From positions 1 through 49,230 of the forward strand of contig JAUNQH010000010.1 in the NCBI GenBank assembly GCA_030536295.1: a DNA stretch of 49,230 bases, given 5' to 3'. Within the stretch, counting starts at the first letter, position 1, and the number at the start of each line of letters is the position of its first letter. Below the pieces are notes generated by a model. It saw nothing but the letters and a program-made list of their open reading frames with translations, was not told the DNA's origin and did not search any database. This DNA is from Clostridia bacterium. Its GTDB lineage: Bacteria > Bacillota > Clostridia > Christensenellales > Aristaeellaceae. Shown piece by piece: positions 42,139 to 49,230 of the stretch. Made by a program: the position numbers and the translations under genes.

Positions 42139-42167
42139 TTGAACAATCAACACAGAAACGTAATATA
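42139..42167 (+). promoter_or_regulatory. Possible promoter of the adhesin gene
   Basis: TTGAAC, 17 bases, AATATA. A second -10-like TATGAT lies at 42202 with no good partner, so the true start is uncertain. Confidence 0.4.
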
Positions 42168-42246
42168 TACGCAACAAACGGAACCGGAACAGTAATGATG
42201 TTATGATACAATAAATCGATTATATCCGGTGGAGGAAAGTTGCCGT

Positions 42247-45200
42247 ATGAATAAGAAGCTCGTTACGATCCTTTCGGCCGCGCTGCTGCTCATCCTTGTG
42301 ATGATGCTGCCCGCACTCGCGGAAGCGAGGGTGTTGAAAAACTGCACGATCGACCTTACCGAGATCGCTGTCGGTGATATCATTCAGGAGCATGTGACGA
42401 TCACCGATAAGACCGGCGCGGGCAAAAAGATCCATTGGGACAATGACTGCAATCTGACCCTCGTTACCACTGAGATGAAGGAACACTTTACCTCCATGCC
42501 TATGGTTGAGGGCTGTGAGTTCATTGAAACGATCAACAGCTGGGGCTGGTCCTATACCTCGTTTACCGTTGTTTCCAACACGGCATATATCAAGAGGTGG
42601 GAAAACTGCACCATTGATGTCAGCGATATCGCTGTGGGCGATGTCATCGGGGAACACGTGACCGTCACCGATAAGGATGGGATCACATGCTATATCCACT
42701 GGGATAATGACGGTAATATCACGCTCCTCACAAATCAATCGGAGTCAAAATGGACGTATTTCAGTCAGTTCAAAGACAAGGAAATGCTGGAGACCTTCGC
42801 TTCCTACGGCTATAATTATCCCCAGCTCACCGTTGTTTCAAATATTGCCGCCTCCAAAGTATGGAAAAGCTGCACGGTCGACATTACCGAGATCATGGCA
42901 GGCGATATCATCGCGGGGGGCGTGATCATCACTGACAAAACAGGCGCAGGCCGTAATGTTCATTGGGATAATGACTGCAACCTGACGCTTGTTACCGATG
43001 AACAGAAGACCCACTGGAATCCCTTTGAGGACCTTAAGGGTAAACAATTCATAGAAACGATCAACGGCTGGGGAAACAGCTATACCCAGTTCAAAGTTGT
43101 TTCCAACACCGCGGCGCCCAAGGTATGGTGTGACTGCACGGTCGATATTACCGAGATCGCTCCCGGGGATTATATCGGGAAACATGTGACAGTGACCAAT
43201 AATAAGCCCGTAAACACCGCGAATATCTGCTTTACGGACGATGGCGACCTGACGCTTTATTACGAAGGTTCGAGCGGACACTGGAACTATTTCTCCACCA
43301 TGGAAGGCAATTACTTCCTGGAAAAGTGCTGGTCATGGCATTTCTACGGTTTCTCGAAATTCAAGGTCGTGTCCAACGATTGCTATATCCATCCCGGCAT
43401 TGAGTTTGACATGCAGGACCACGGAACCGCGATCGAAAAGCAGGATGTTGACGAAGGCGAGACCGGTACGAAGCCGACCGATCCCACGGAGACCGGCTAC
43501 ACCTTCGGCGGCTGGTATAAGGAAGCGTCCTGCACCAACGAATATGACTTTGAGAACGAGGCCGTGCACGGCGTTGTGACCGTGTATGCCAAGTGGACGG
43601 CCAACAGCTACACCGTCGCCTTTGACGCCAACGGCGGCAGCGGCAGCATGGCGGATGAGAGCTTCGTCTATGATGAAGAAAAAGCGCTGACGGACAACGA
43701 ATTCACAAAGACCGGCTACAGCTTCCTGGGCTGGAGCACGAACAAGACCGCGGCCTCGGCCGAATACCCGGATGGGGAGAAGGTCATCAACCTGACCGAC
43801 GAAAAGGACGGCACTGTGACGCTGTACGCCGTCTGGGGCCTGAACGATTACACCGTTGCCTTTGACGCCAACGGCGGCAGCGGCAGCATGGCGGATGAGA
43901 GCTTCGCCTATGGAGAGGAAAAAGCGCTGACAGCCAACGCCTTTACCAAGACCGGCTACACCTTCCTGGGCTGGAGCACGGACAAGACCGCGACGGCCGC
44001 CGAATACGCGGACGGTGAGAAGGTCAGCAACCTGACCGACGAAAAGGACGGCACCGTGACGCTGTACGCGGTGTGGGGTGCCGGAAGCTACACCGTTGTC
44101 TTTGACGCCAACGGCGGCAGCGGCAGCATGGCGGACGAGAGCTTCGCCTATGATGAAGAAAAAGCGCTGACGGCCAATGCCTTTACCAGAGACGGCTACA
44201 GCTTCCTGGGCTGGAGCACGGACAAGGACGCGACGGCCGCCGGATACGCGGACGGCGAGAAGGTCAGCAACCTGACCGATGAGCAGGACGGCACCGTGAC
44301 GCTGTACGCGGTGTGGGGTGCCGGAAGCTACACCGTTGTCTTTGACGCCAACGGCGGCAGCGGCAGCATGGCGGACGAGAGCTTCGCCTATGATGAAGAA
44401 AAAGCGCTGACGGCCAATGCCTTTACCAGAGACGGCTACAGCTTCCTGGGCTGGAGCACGGACAAGGACGCGACGGCCGCCGGATACGCGGACGGCGAGA
44501 AGGTCATCAACCTGACCGATGAGCAGGACGGCACCGTGACGCTGTACGCGGTGTGGAGCCTGATCCCCTGCTACGCGGTGGACTTTGAAATGAACGGACA
44601 CGGCACGGCTGTTGTGAGCCAGACCGTGGAAGAAGGCAGCAAGGCGGAGAAGCCTGAGGATCCCGAGGAAGACGGCTATACTTTCACCGGCTGGTATACG
44701 GACGCCGCCTGCACGGCCGCCTATGACTTTGACACACCCGTGACCGCCAACCTGACCCTGTACGCGGGCTGGGAAGAGATCACGGTAACGGAGATCATTC
44801 TGACGCCTGACACCCTGACCCTGAAGCCCGATGAGACCGCGACGATCACCGCGAAGGTCCTGCCCGAGAACGCGGCGGACAAGACGCTGACCTGGAGCTT
44901 TGATCCCGCGGATGTGATCGTTATGAGCACGGACGGAACGATCAAGGCCCTGAAGGAAGGCACTGCCACGGTGACTGTGACAGCGGCCAACGGCGTGAAG
45001 GCCACCGCGACTGTGACGGTGAAAGAAGATGTGATCCCGGTAACGGCGGTCATTCTGACGCCTGACACACTGAACATGAAGCCCGGTGAGACCGCGACGA
45101 TCACCGCGAAGGTCCTGCCCGAAAACGCGACGGACAAGGCCCTGAACTGGAGCTTTGACCCCGCGGATGTGATCGTAATGAGCACGGACGGAACGATCAA

Positions 45201-45663
45201 GGCGCTGAAGGAAGGCACTGCCACGGTGACCGTGACAGCGGCAAACGGCGTGAAGGCCACCGCAAAGGTGACCGTAAAGGCGGATCCTGTTTCCTACAAG
45301 ATGATCCGCGGCGCGAACCAGACGATCGTGCAGAACGCGGAGAGCGCGGTGTTCGCCTCCGATGCGGAATTCAGTAAGTTCGTGCGTGTGGAAGTGGACG
45401 GCAAAAAGCTGACCAAAGGTCAGTACAAGGCGGAAGAAGGCTCCACGATCATTACGCTGACGAAGAAGTATCTCAGCACGCTGTCTGTGGGCCTGCATAC
45501 GCTGAGCATCATCTCCAAAGACGGACGCGCGGACACGACCTTCACGGTCAACGCCGCTCCGCCGCCCACCGGCGACGCCTCCACGCCCATCCTGTGGCTG
45601 GCGCTGAGCCTGCTGGGTATCGCGACGCTGATCATGCTCCGTAAAAAGGCTGTTCAGCATTAA
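42247..45663 (+). CDS. Large repeat surface adhesin with sortase-like tail
   Basis: A 1138-residue protein from ATG 42247 (GGAGGA ten bases upstream). After a signal peptide (1-25) come four repeats of about 88 residues starting near 29, 117, 205 and 293 (CTIDLTEIAVGDII type, with conserved HWDND), which I do not recognise. Then six InlB/Listeria-Bacteroides-type repeats (FxxNGGSGSMADESF...GYSFLGWST) at about 392-842, and two Big_2 immunoglobulin-like domains at about 846-1016. The end, PPTGDASTPILWLALSLLGI then RKKAVQH, is a sorting signal of xPxTG type with membrane helix and basic tail. It should be a wall-anchored adhesin. Confidence 0.8.
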   Translation: MNKKLVTILSAALLLILVMMLPALAEARVLKNCTIDLTEIAVGDIIQEHVTITDKTGAGKKIHWDNDCNLTLVTTEMKEHFTSMPMVEGCEFIETINSWGWSYTSFTVVSNTAYIKRWENCTIDVSDIAVGDVIGEHVTVTDKDGITCYIHWDNDGNITLLTNQSESKWTYFSQFKDKEMLETFASYGYNYPQLTVVSNIAASKVWKSCTVDITEIMAGDIIAGGVIITDKTGAGRNVHWDNDCNLTLVTDEQKTHWNPFEDLKGKQFIETINGWGNSYTQFKVVSNTAAPKVWCDCTVDITEIAPGDYIGKHVTVTNNKPVNTANICFTDDGDLTLYYEGSSGHWNYFSTMEGNYFLEKCWSWHFYGFSKFKVVSNDCYIHPGIEFDMQDHGTAIEKQDVDEGETGTKPTDPTETGYTFGGWYKEASCTNEYDFENEAVHGVVTVYAKWTANSYTVAFDANGGSGSMADESFVYDEEKALTDNEFTKTGYSFLGWSTNKTAASAEYPDGEKVINLTDEKDGTVTLYAVWGLNDYTVAFDANGGSGSMADESFAYGEEKALTANAFTKTGYTFLGWSTDKTATAAEYADGEKVSNLTDEKDGTVTLYAVWGAGSYTVVFDANGGSGSMADESFAYDEEKALTANAFTRDGYSFLGWSTDKDATAAGYADGEKVSNLTDEQDGTVTLYAVWGAGSYTVVFDANGGSGSMADESFAYDEEKALTANAFTRDGYSFLGWSTDKDATAAGYADGEKVINLTDEQDGTVTLYAVWSLIPCYAVDFEMNGHGTAVVSQTVEEGSKAEKPEDPEEDGYTFTGWYTDAACTAAYDFDTPVTANLTLYAGWEEITVTEIILTPDTLTLKPDETATITAKVLPENAADKTLTWSFDPADVIVMSTDGTIKALKEGTATVTVTAANGVKATATVTVKEDVIPVTAVILTPDTLNMKPGETATITAKVLPENATDKALNWSFDPADVIVMSTDGTIKALKEGTATVTVTAANGVKATAKVTVKADPVSYKMIRGANQTIVQNAESAVFASDAEFSKFVRVEVDGKKLTKGQYKAEEGSTIITLTKKYLSTLSVGLHTLSIISKDGRADTTFTVNAAPPPTGDASTPILWLALSLLGIATLIMLRKKAVQH
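43609..44568 (+). repeat. Four tandem 240-bp coding repeats in the adhesin
   Basis: Units start at 43609, 43849, 44089 and 44329, each coding 80 residues. Units 3 and 4 differ at only one base over about 225 bases before diverging at their ends; units 1 and 2 are more diverged. This is the sign of recent duplication or gene conversion. Confidence 0.9.
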
Positions 45664-45703
45664 GGGTATATCAGATAAAGGGTTCTATGGTAGAGGCATG
45701 CTG

Positions 45704-45756
45704 CGAAGGGGTCCCGGGGGCGATCGCAAAGCCCCCGGGTCGCGCCCGCAGGCGCG
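45704..45756 (+). repeat. Two-hairpin repeat, copy 10
   Basis: GAAGG, CCCGGGGGC/GCCCCCGGG around GATCGCAAA, then CGCGCC-CGCA-GGCGCG. It lies 40 bases after the adhesin stop and is identical to copy 9. Confidence 0.85.
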
Positions 45757-45814
45757 ATATCTCTTTGATGCAATGAGAAATAGACAGCTCAGATTTCCGT
45801 GAAGAGCAAAAAAA

Positions 45815-45850
45815 GCGGTCCGGATCCGATGATGATCCGAACCGCCTTTT
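45815..45850. terminator. Bidirectional terminator between adhesin and esterase
   Basis: Stem GCGGTCCGGATC / GATCCGAACCGC (one mismatch), loop CGATGAT, with a run of A before it and of T after it. It serves both converging genes. Confidence 0.85.
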
Positions 45851-45881
45851 TGCAGGGTTAACAGCAGGGAATGCTCCGGGC

Positions 45882-46967
45882 TCAGCGGAAGATCCTGGGC
45901 AGGAAGCTGCGGATGCACCTTCTCCACACGGTCCAGTCATGTCCGCCGGGGAAGGTCTCGCGGGTGATGTTCAGCCCCTTGGGCGCCAGCATCGCGTCAT
46001 CGCCGGCGAATGCCGCCCAGTATGTATCCTCCGTGCCCATGGCGCGGTAGAACACTTTGAAGGCACTATTGAACTTATCCGCGTCATCCAGGATATCCAT
46101 ATGGGGCTCATGAACATCCGGACTCCAGGGCGCGTGCATGAATCCGCTGAACACGCCGACCCAGGCGAACAGCTCCGGATGGGACATGGTGACCATGCTC
46201 GTCTGATAGCTGCCCATGGACAGGCCCGCCATGGCCCGGTGCTCACGATCCGTAAATACGCTGAAGCGGGACTCGATGAACGGGATCAGGTCCTTCAGGA
46301 TGATCTCCGGGAAGAGCTGCCTGCGGGAGCGGAAGTCCGCCCTGCGGGAACCGGCCATGCCGTTGCCCATCACGATGATCATTTCCTGCATTTTACCTTC
46401 GGCCAGCAGCCGGTCGGCAATGCGGCCCACATGCCCCTGGAAGACCCAGCCGATCTCATTTTCACCATAGCCGTGCTGGAGATACAGCACGGGATATTTT
46501 TTCGCGGGGGTGTAGTTCCAGGGTGTCCACACCAGGCAGATCTCATGCTTGCCGGTCACCCCGGACGGATAGTACATGCGGCTGACCGCGCCGTGGGGCA
46601 CATCCTCCAGATCGTCCCAGCCGGCCATGTCATCCACGGGCACATCGATGAAGTTCATCGGGCGGCACGCGCCGTAGCCGATGGGCAGGTAGGGGTTCAG
46701 CACGTCCGCGCCGTCCACCTTGACAAAAATGTACTGAAAACCGCGGCCGATGTCGATTTCACCGGTCCAGTAGCCGTCTTCATCCTTTGTGAGGGGATGG
46801 GTCTCGTCGCCGAACTTGTCGATGGACACGGTCTTCGCGTCCCCGGCACGGAGCCGGAAACGGACTTTGCCGTCCGGCAGGCACTCCCAGCCCTGCTGAC
46901 CGTCACGGTCCGGCTCACCTGCGTAAAGATCGTATGAGATGGCGATATCCATGATCTGCTGATCCAT
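45882..46967 (-). CDS. CE1-type (feruloyl/acetyl) esterase, Esterase D family
   Basis: A 361-residue protein; GGAG eight bases upstream selects ATG 46967 (MDQQIMDIAISYDLYAGEPD). Residues about 20-115 form an immunoglobulin/CBM48-like N-terminal domain. The alpha/beta hydrolase follows: YPVLYLQHGYGENEIGW, the nucleophile elbow GLSMGS with S250, and H343 in PGGHDW. No signal peptide, so it acts in the cytoplasm or at least is not Sec-exported. Such enzymes remove feruloyl or acetyl groups from arabinoxylan fragments, which fits the GH43 and GH120 genes. It is a single gene ending in the shared terminator. Confidence 0.8.
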   Translation of the reverse strand: MDQQIMDIAISYDLYAGEPDRDGQQGWECLPDGKVRFRLRAGDAKTVSIDKFGDETHPLTKDEDGYWTGEIDIGRGFQYIFVKVDGADVLNPYLPIGYGACRPMNFIDVPVDDMAGWDDLEDVPHGAVSRMYYPSGVTGKHEICLVWTPWNYTPAKKYPVLYLQHGYGENEIGWVFQGHVGRIADRLLAEGKMQEMIIVMGNGMAGSRRADFRSRRQLFPEIILKDLIPFIESRFSVFTDREHRAMAGLSMGSYQTSMVTMSHPELFAWVGVFSGFMHAPWSPDVHEPHMDILDDADKFNSAFKVFYRAMGTEDTYWAAFAGDDAMLAPKGLNITRETFPGGHDWTVWRRCIRSFLPRIFR

Positions 46968-47099
46968 AATTGAAGCTCCTTTCGGAATTTGTACGGACTT
47001 TTTATTAACAACAAGGTACCCTTTTTTGGCCCCGGCGTCAATCCCCGGATGCAAACACGGCAAAAACTGATAAGCCGCTGCGCAAAAAACGTGTTTTGA

Positions 47100-47128
47100 T
47101 TGACTTAACGCGCTCTTTTTCGTATAAT
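47100..47128 (+). promoter_or_regulatory. Promoter of the tRNA-Arg array
   Basis: TTGACT, 17 bases, TATAAT, ending 13 bases before the first tRNA-like unit. Confidence 0.75.
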
Positions 47129-47141
47129 ATCCGTTGCGTAT

Positions 47142-47248
47142 GGTCCCGTAGCTCAGCAGGATAGAGCGGTCGCCTCCTAAGAAAAAGGATGTCTACCACC
47201 TGCGTAAGAATTCTGAAACCGCACTCGAGTTCGAGTCGCACAGGGCGT
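47142..47248 (+). pseudogene. tRNA-Arg(CCT)-like unit 1, interrupted
   Basis: The 5' half is a tRNA: GGTCCCG, TA, then the D arm GCTCAGCAGGATAGAGC and an anticodon loop CTCCTAA. After it, the 3' anticodon-stem arm is missing and about 33 extra bases stand before a T-loop-like GTTCGAGTC and CAGGGCG, which pairs at 5 of 7 positions with the acceptor. The T stem does not close. It may be a decayed copy or a tRNA-like RNA with another fold. Confidence 0.6.
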
Positions 47249-47387
47249 AAATCGATTTTTCGGACAACTCCGTAAATCGAACCTTCCGCCATCGTTAGAA
47301 GCCAGCTAATCACAGCTAACGAAATCGTTAGAAATCGTTAGATGGTCTCCTCCACGAAACCCCGCAAACCCTTGATTTTCCTTACTT

Positions 47388-47495
47388 GGTCCTGTAGCTC
47401 AGCAGGATAGAGCATTCGCCTCCTAAGAAAGCTCTCAGCGTTGTCCCTTGAGAGAATTTGAAAAGGAGTCGCAAGTTCGAATCCCGTCAGGTGCG
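47388..47495 (+). pseudogene. tRNA-Arg(CCT)-like unit 2, interrupted
   Basis: GGTCCTG acceptor, the same D arm and anticodon arm start as the intact gene (GCATTCGCCTCCTAAG), then about 33 extra bases, T loop GTTCGAATC and CAGGTGC. Its length (108) is almost that of unit 1 (107), against 77 for the intact gene with CCA. The insertion lies at the same place. Confidence 0.6.
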
Positions 47496-47636
47496 AATAA
47501 GCTAAGAATGGCGGTCATTGAGAATAAGACCTGTTCCCTTTCTTAGAAGAAGCCCTGAAATCGTATTAGACAGCTAAGAATTTCCCGACCAGACACGAAC
47601 CATGGCAACCCTAGAAACCCTTGTAAATCAAGGCAT

Positions 47637-47713
47637 GCGCCTGTAGCTCAGCAGGATAGAGCATTCGCCTCCTAAGCGAAAGGCCGCGCGTTCGAATCGC
47701 GCCAGGCGCGCCA
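47637..47713 (+). tRNA. tRNA-Arg, anticodon CCT
   Basis: Complete cloverleaf: acceptor GCGCCTG / CAGGCGC, D arm GCTCAGCAGGATAGAGC, anticodon stem TTCGC / GCGAA with loop CTCCTAA (anticodon CCT at 47671-47673, reading AGG), T arm GCGCG-TTCGAAT-CGCGC, discriminator G and encoded CCA. Confidence 0.95.
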
Positions 47714-47717
47714 TTTT

Positions 47718-47766
47718 CCCTCGTTTTGCGGTGTTTCCCGCTATTAGACGAGGGATTATTTTTTTG
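47718..47766 (+). terminator. Terminator after tRNA-Arg
   Basis: Stem CCCTCGT / ACGAGGG enclosing an inner GCGG/CCGC hairpin, followed by ATTATTTTTTT. Confidence 0.75.
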
Positions 47767-47823
47767 CCTTTTTGATTTCAAAATGGTCTGTTTTTCAGCA
47801 AAGAATTTTTGCTCGCAGCTAAG

Positions 47824-47858
47824 AAAAAAAGCTTCCAGCTAATACGCTTTCGGAAGCT
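47824..47858 (-). terminator. Terminator of the restriction-type gene pair
   Basis: On the minus strand: AGCTTCC, 15-base loop, GGAAGCT, then a T run. It lies about 250 bases after the Mrr-like gene. Confidence 0.7.
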
Positions 47859-48110
47859 CTTCTGGAAAATCAACTAAAACAGGGAAACACTCAAAATCAA
47901 GAAAGGCGGACACCTGCGAAAGCCATGTCGTTCCCTCGTGATTCTTCTTGCTCTTTTGTTACTGTGGGGACCACGACAGTGGAGTTGAAAGTTTTCTTTC
48001 AGCTCGTTTGCTATTCAGAAAATCTAATAATCTTGGTTTCGTTCTCCATGATTGCTGTTCTCAGCTAAAAAGTTCCGCCTTTCTTAGCTAGCTATAACGC
48101 AGCGAGAAAC
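47859..48110. other. Intergenic region downstream of the Mrr-like gene
   Basis: No gene is seen. It carries repeated short AGCTAA-type words (for example CAGCTAAAAAG and TTCTTAGCTAGC) that also occur throughout 47270-47840, plus a small GAAAG/CTTTC hairpin. It may be a long 3' untranslated region of the minus-strand transcript. Confidence 0.4.
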
Positions 48111-48680
48111 CTACGATCTGTCAGCATTCAACATAAAATCCTGAAGTCGCTTGTTATCTCTTCGTAGATGCGAGCAGCTGATTCCTCCGCTCTGTGATTG
48201 TTGGCTTAGCATTATACCAATATACGGCAAACCATCATTATATTCAAAAGGATGGGCTTGGATAACATTGAATTGATTGCGCATTTCAAATCTTGTGTCT
48301 GCTTCAGTAATTTGAATTAGCGCAATGCCGTGTTTTCCGGCATATTCTATTGCACCGCTTTGAAAACTTGATGTTGAAATGAAAATTCCTTTATGTGCGC
48401 CTACGGCCCTAATCTTGTCATATAGTACTTGTATTTTTTCTCGTGATATTGGGGATTTATAGTGCTTACATTCAACCAAAACTGTGAATCGGACTCCCAT
48501 AGCCTCAAATCGAACAACCCCATCGATTTGATAATTGCCGTCATCGGTTTTTATTCTTTCATCATGTTTGAATTCGAGTTTTTCCAAGCCGACAAATTGC
48601 TGCTTAAGAATCTGGAGCGAACGTTCTTCAAATTCAGTTGGCGACATCTCAAAATAGTGTTCTTGAAATGGATTAAACAT
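48111..48680 (-). CDS. Mrr-like restriction endonuclease (PD-(D/E)XK)
   Basis: A 189-residue protein starting MFNPFQEHYFEMSPTEFEER behind AGAGGA. The nuclease core is clear: QIDGVVRFEAMGVRFTVLVE then CKHY, giving D53 and the E70-x-K72 pair, followed by Q84/Y87 in EKIQVLYDKIR. The family ending GIFISTSSFQSGAIEYAGKH then GIALIQI is also present. Mrr-type enzymes cut modified or foreign DNA; this one has only the catalytic domain plus a C-terminal tail of 50 residues, without the usual winged helix. It lies 53 bases after the next gene and likely shares its transcript. Confidence 0.8.
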   Translation of the reverse strand: MFNPFQEHYFEMSPTEFEERSLQILKQQFVGLEKLEFKHDERIKTDDGNYQIDGVVRFEAMGVRFTVLVECKHYKSPISREKIQVLYDKIRAVGAHKGIFISTSSFQSGAIEYAGKHGIALIQITEADTRFEMRNQFNVIQAHPFEYNDGLPYIGIMLSQQSQSGGISCSHLRRDNKRLQDFMLNADRS

Positions 48681-48733
48681 TTTGTCTTTTCCTCTGATTG
48701 CTTCATTGTTGGTCGTTTACACAATTCAAGGAT

Positions 48734-49216
48734 CTACTGCCCGTCTTCAAATGTTGAGAGAAAACCTGTTTCAAATGATTTCGGGAATTGGAAAGGCTTA
48801 ATGGTACCATTGAAATTGACATAGATATAATTGTCGGATAAACTCTCAACAATTCCAATACCATACGTTTTATGTTTAACCTTATCGCTGACATGAATAA
48901 CCGGAGGAGGAGTTGTGGATTTCATCGCTACGGTTTTGGATGGAGTTTTATCGGGTTTAGAGAAATCAAAGTAATACAAGCCATTATCAATTAGCGTTGC
49001 TTGAATGGCTGTCCGTCCATATTTTTCCAAATCCTCGTATGTAATTTCAACACCGGATGCAACTTGAAGGCGATTACGCAAATAAATCCCCAAAGAAGCT
49101 TTCTTGGGTGTAGACGATATCTGCTTAGGAAACATTAGCCTTCCACTGTCTGTGTCAACCGGGACAGATCCTTCAATGTTGTTCCGCACTCTGTACGCGG
49201 CAAAAACCGATCGCAA
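48734..49216 (-). CDS. Hypothetical protein resembling the C-terminus of PLD-type restriction enzymes, with SH3-like domain
   Basis: Up to 160 residues. An in-frame stop at 49220-49222 precedes the first possible start (TTG 49216, no ribosome site); ATG 49135 is an alternative. Residues 41-86 (SLGIYLRNRLQVASGVEITY, YGRTAIQATLIDNGLYYFDF) resemble the domain that ends NgoFVII-like, phospholipase-D-type restriction enzymes. After a Thr/Pro linker, residues 108-153 (VSDKVKHKTYGIGIVESLSD) look like an SH3-like barrel. It may be a short stand-alone protein or the broken 3' end of a larger enzyme cut off by the stop and the window edge. Confidence 0.5.
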   Translation of the reverse strand: MRSVFAAYRVRNNIEGSVPVDTDSGRLMFPKQISSTPKKASLGIYLRNRLQVASGVEITYEDLEKYGRTAIQATLIDNGLYYFDFSKPDKTPSKTVAMKSTTPPPVIHVSDKVKHKTYGIGIVESLSDNYIYVNFNGTIKPFQFPKSFETGFLSTFEDGQ

Positions 49217-49230
49217 TCGTCAAATTCAAT

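Noticed and set aside
43333..45660. Minus-strand open frame of 775 codons with repeats
   Set aside because: Its repeats only mirror the adhesin repeats on the other strand.
4286..45756. GCGATCGC octamers as cyanobacterial HIP1 sites
   Set aside because: The octamer occurs as part of the two-hairpin repeat stem/loop, not scattered through genes, and nothing else suggests a cyanobacterium.
47260..47340. CRISPR-like short repeats (ATCGTTAGA)
   Set aside because: Repeats are only about nine bases, unevenly spaced, without spacer-length regularity or cas genes.
47142..47495. Group I intron in the tRNA anticodon loop
   Set aside because: Such introns occur in tRNA-Arg(CCT), but the extra sequence is only about 33 bases and the 3' anticodon arm is not restored after removing it.

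Overview
The window looks like a chromosomal stretch of a fairly GC-rich, Gram-positive-type Clostridia genome. Strong Shine-Dalgarno sites, TTGACA/TATAAT promoters, Sec signal peptides of the MKK...LAE type, an xPxTG-like wall-sorting tail, and a plant-polysaccharide locus all fit a rumen or gut Clostridium relative. This placement is inferred from gene style; no rRNA or other marker gene is present.

Region 1 (1-9.3 kb, + strand) is the tail and lysis half of a small contractile-tailed prophage or phage-derived particle. In order it holds a neck protein, tail terminator, tail-assembly chaperone with a -1 frameshift site, sheath, tube, a very short tape measure, baseplate genes, a receptor-binding protein, NlpC/P60 endolysin and a holin pair, closed by a terminator. 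Host-type hairpin repeats lie inside the operon, which suggests old residence in the genome.

Region 2 (9.3-19.0 kb) is a candidate RiPP locus with lower GC in its core. It encodes a nucleotidyltransferase, an HPr-kinase-like protein, a PqqD/RRE protein, an S24/S26-type peptidase, two short Cys-containing precursor-like peptides that share a leader motif, three paralogous radical SAM/SPASM enzymes and an ABC exporter. The precursor/maturase pairs are arranged as two opposing operons.

Region 3 (19.1-47.0 kb) is mainly an arabinan/arabinoxylan-use locus: a LacI regulator, a secreted GH43 arabinanase, two solute-binding proteins, two MalF/MalG permease pairs, an NHL/Yip1 membrane protein, a DUF5696 protein, a GH43 arabinofuranosidase, a secreted LamG protein, a GH120 xylosidase and a CE1-type esterase. 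A CPBP protease and a large repeat adhesin sit among them. The same 22-bp near-palindrome lies just after the promoter of both binding-protein genes and is the likely LacI operator. No ATPase for the importers is present, so a shared one elsewhere is inferred.

Region 4 (47.1-49.2 kb) holds a tandem array of three tRNA-Arg(CCT)-like units about 247 bp apart, only the last intact, followed by genes of restriction-endonuclease type (an Mrr-like nuclease and a protein resembling the end of PLD-type restriction enzymes).

Across regions 1, 3 and the 3-4 boundary runs a dispersed two-hairpin repeat (about 50 bp, at least ten copies). Its stems vary with compensating changes while the loops stay constant. 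Three copies are long (about 158 bp) and carry an extra folded insert. This repeat family and the RiPP locus are the two most promising undescribed items.
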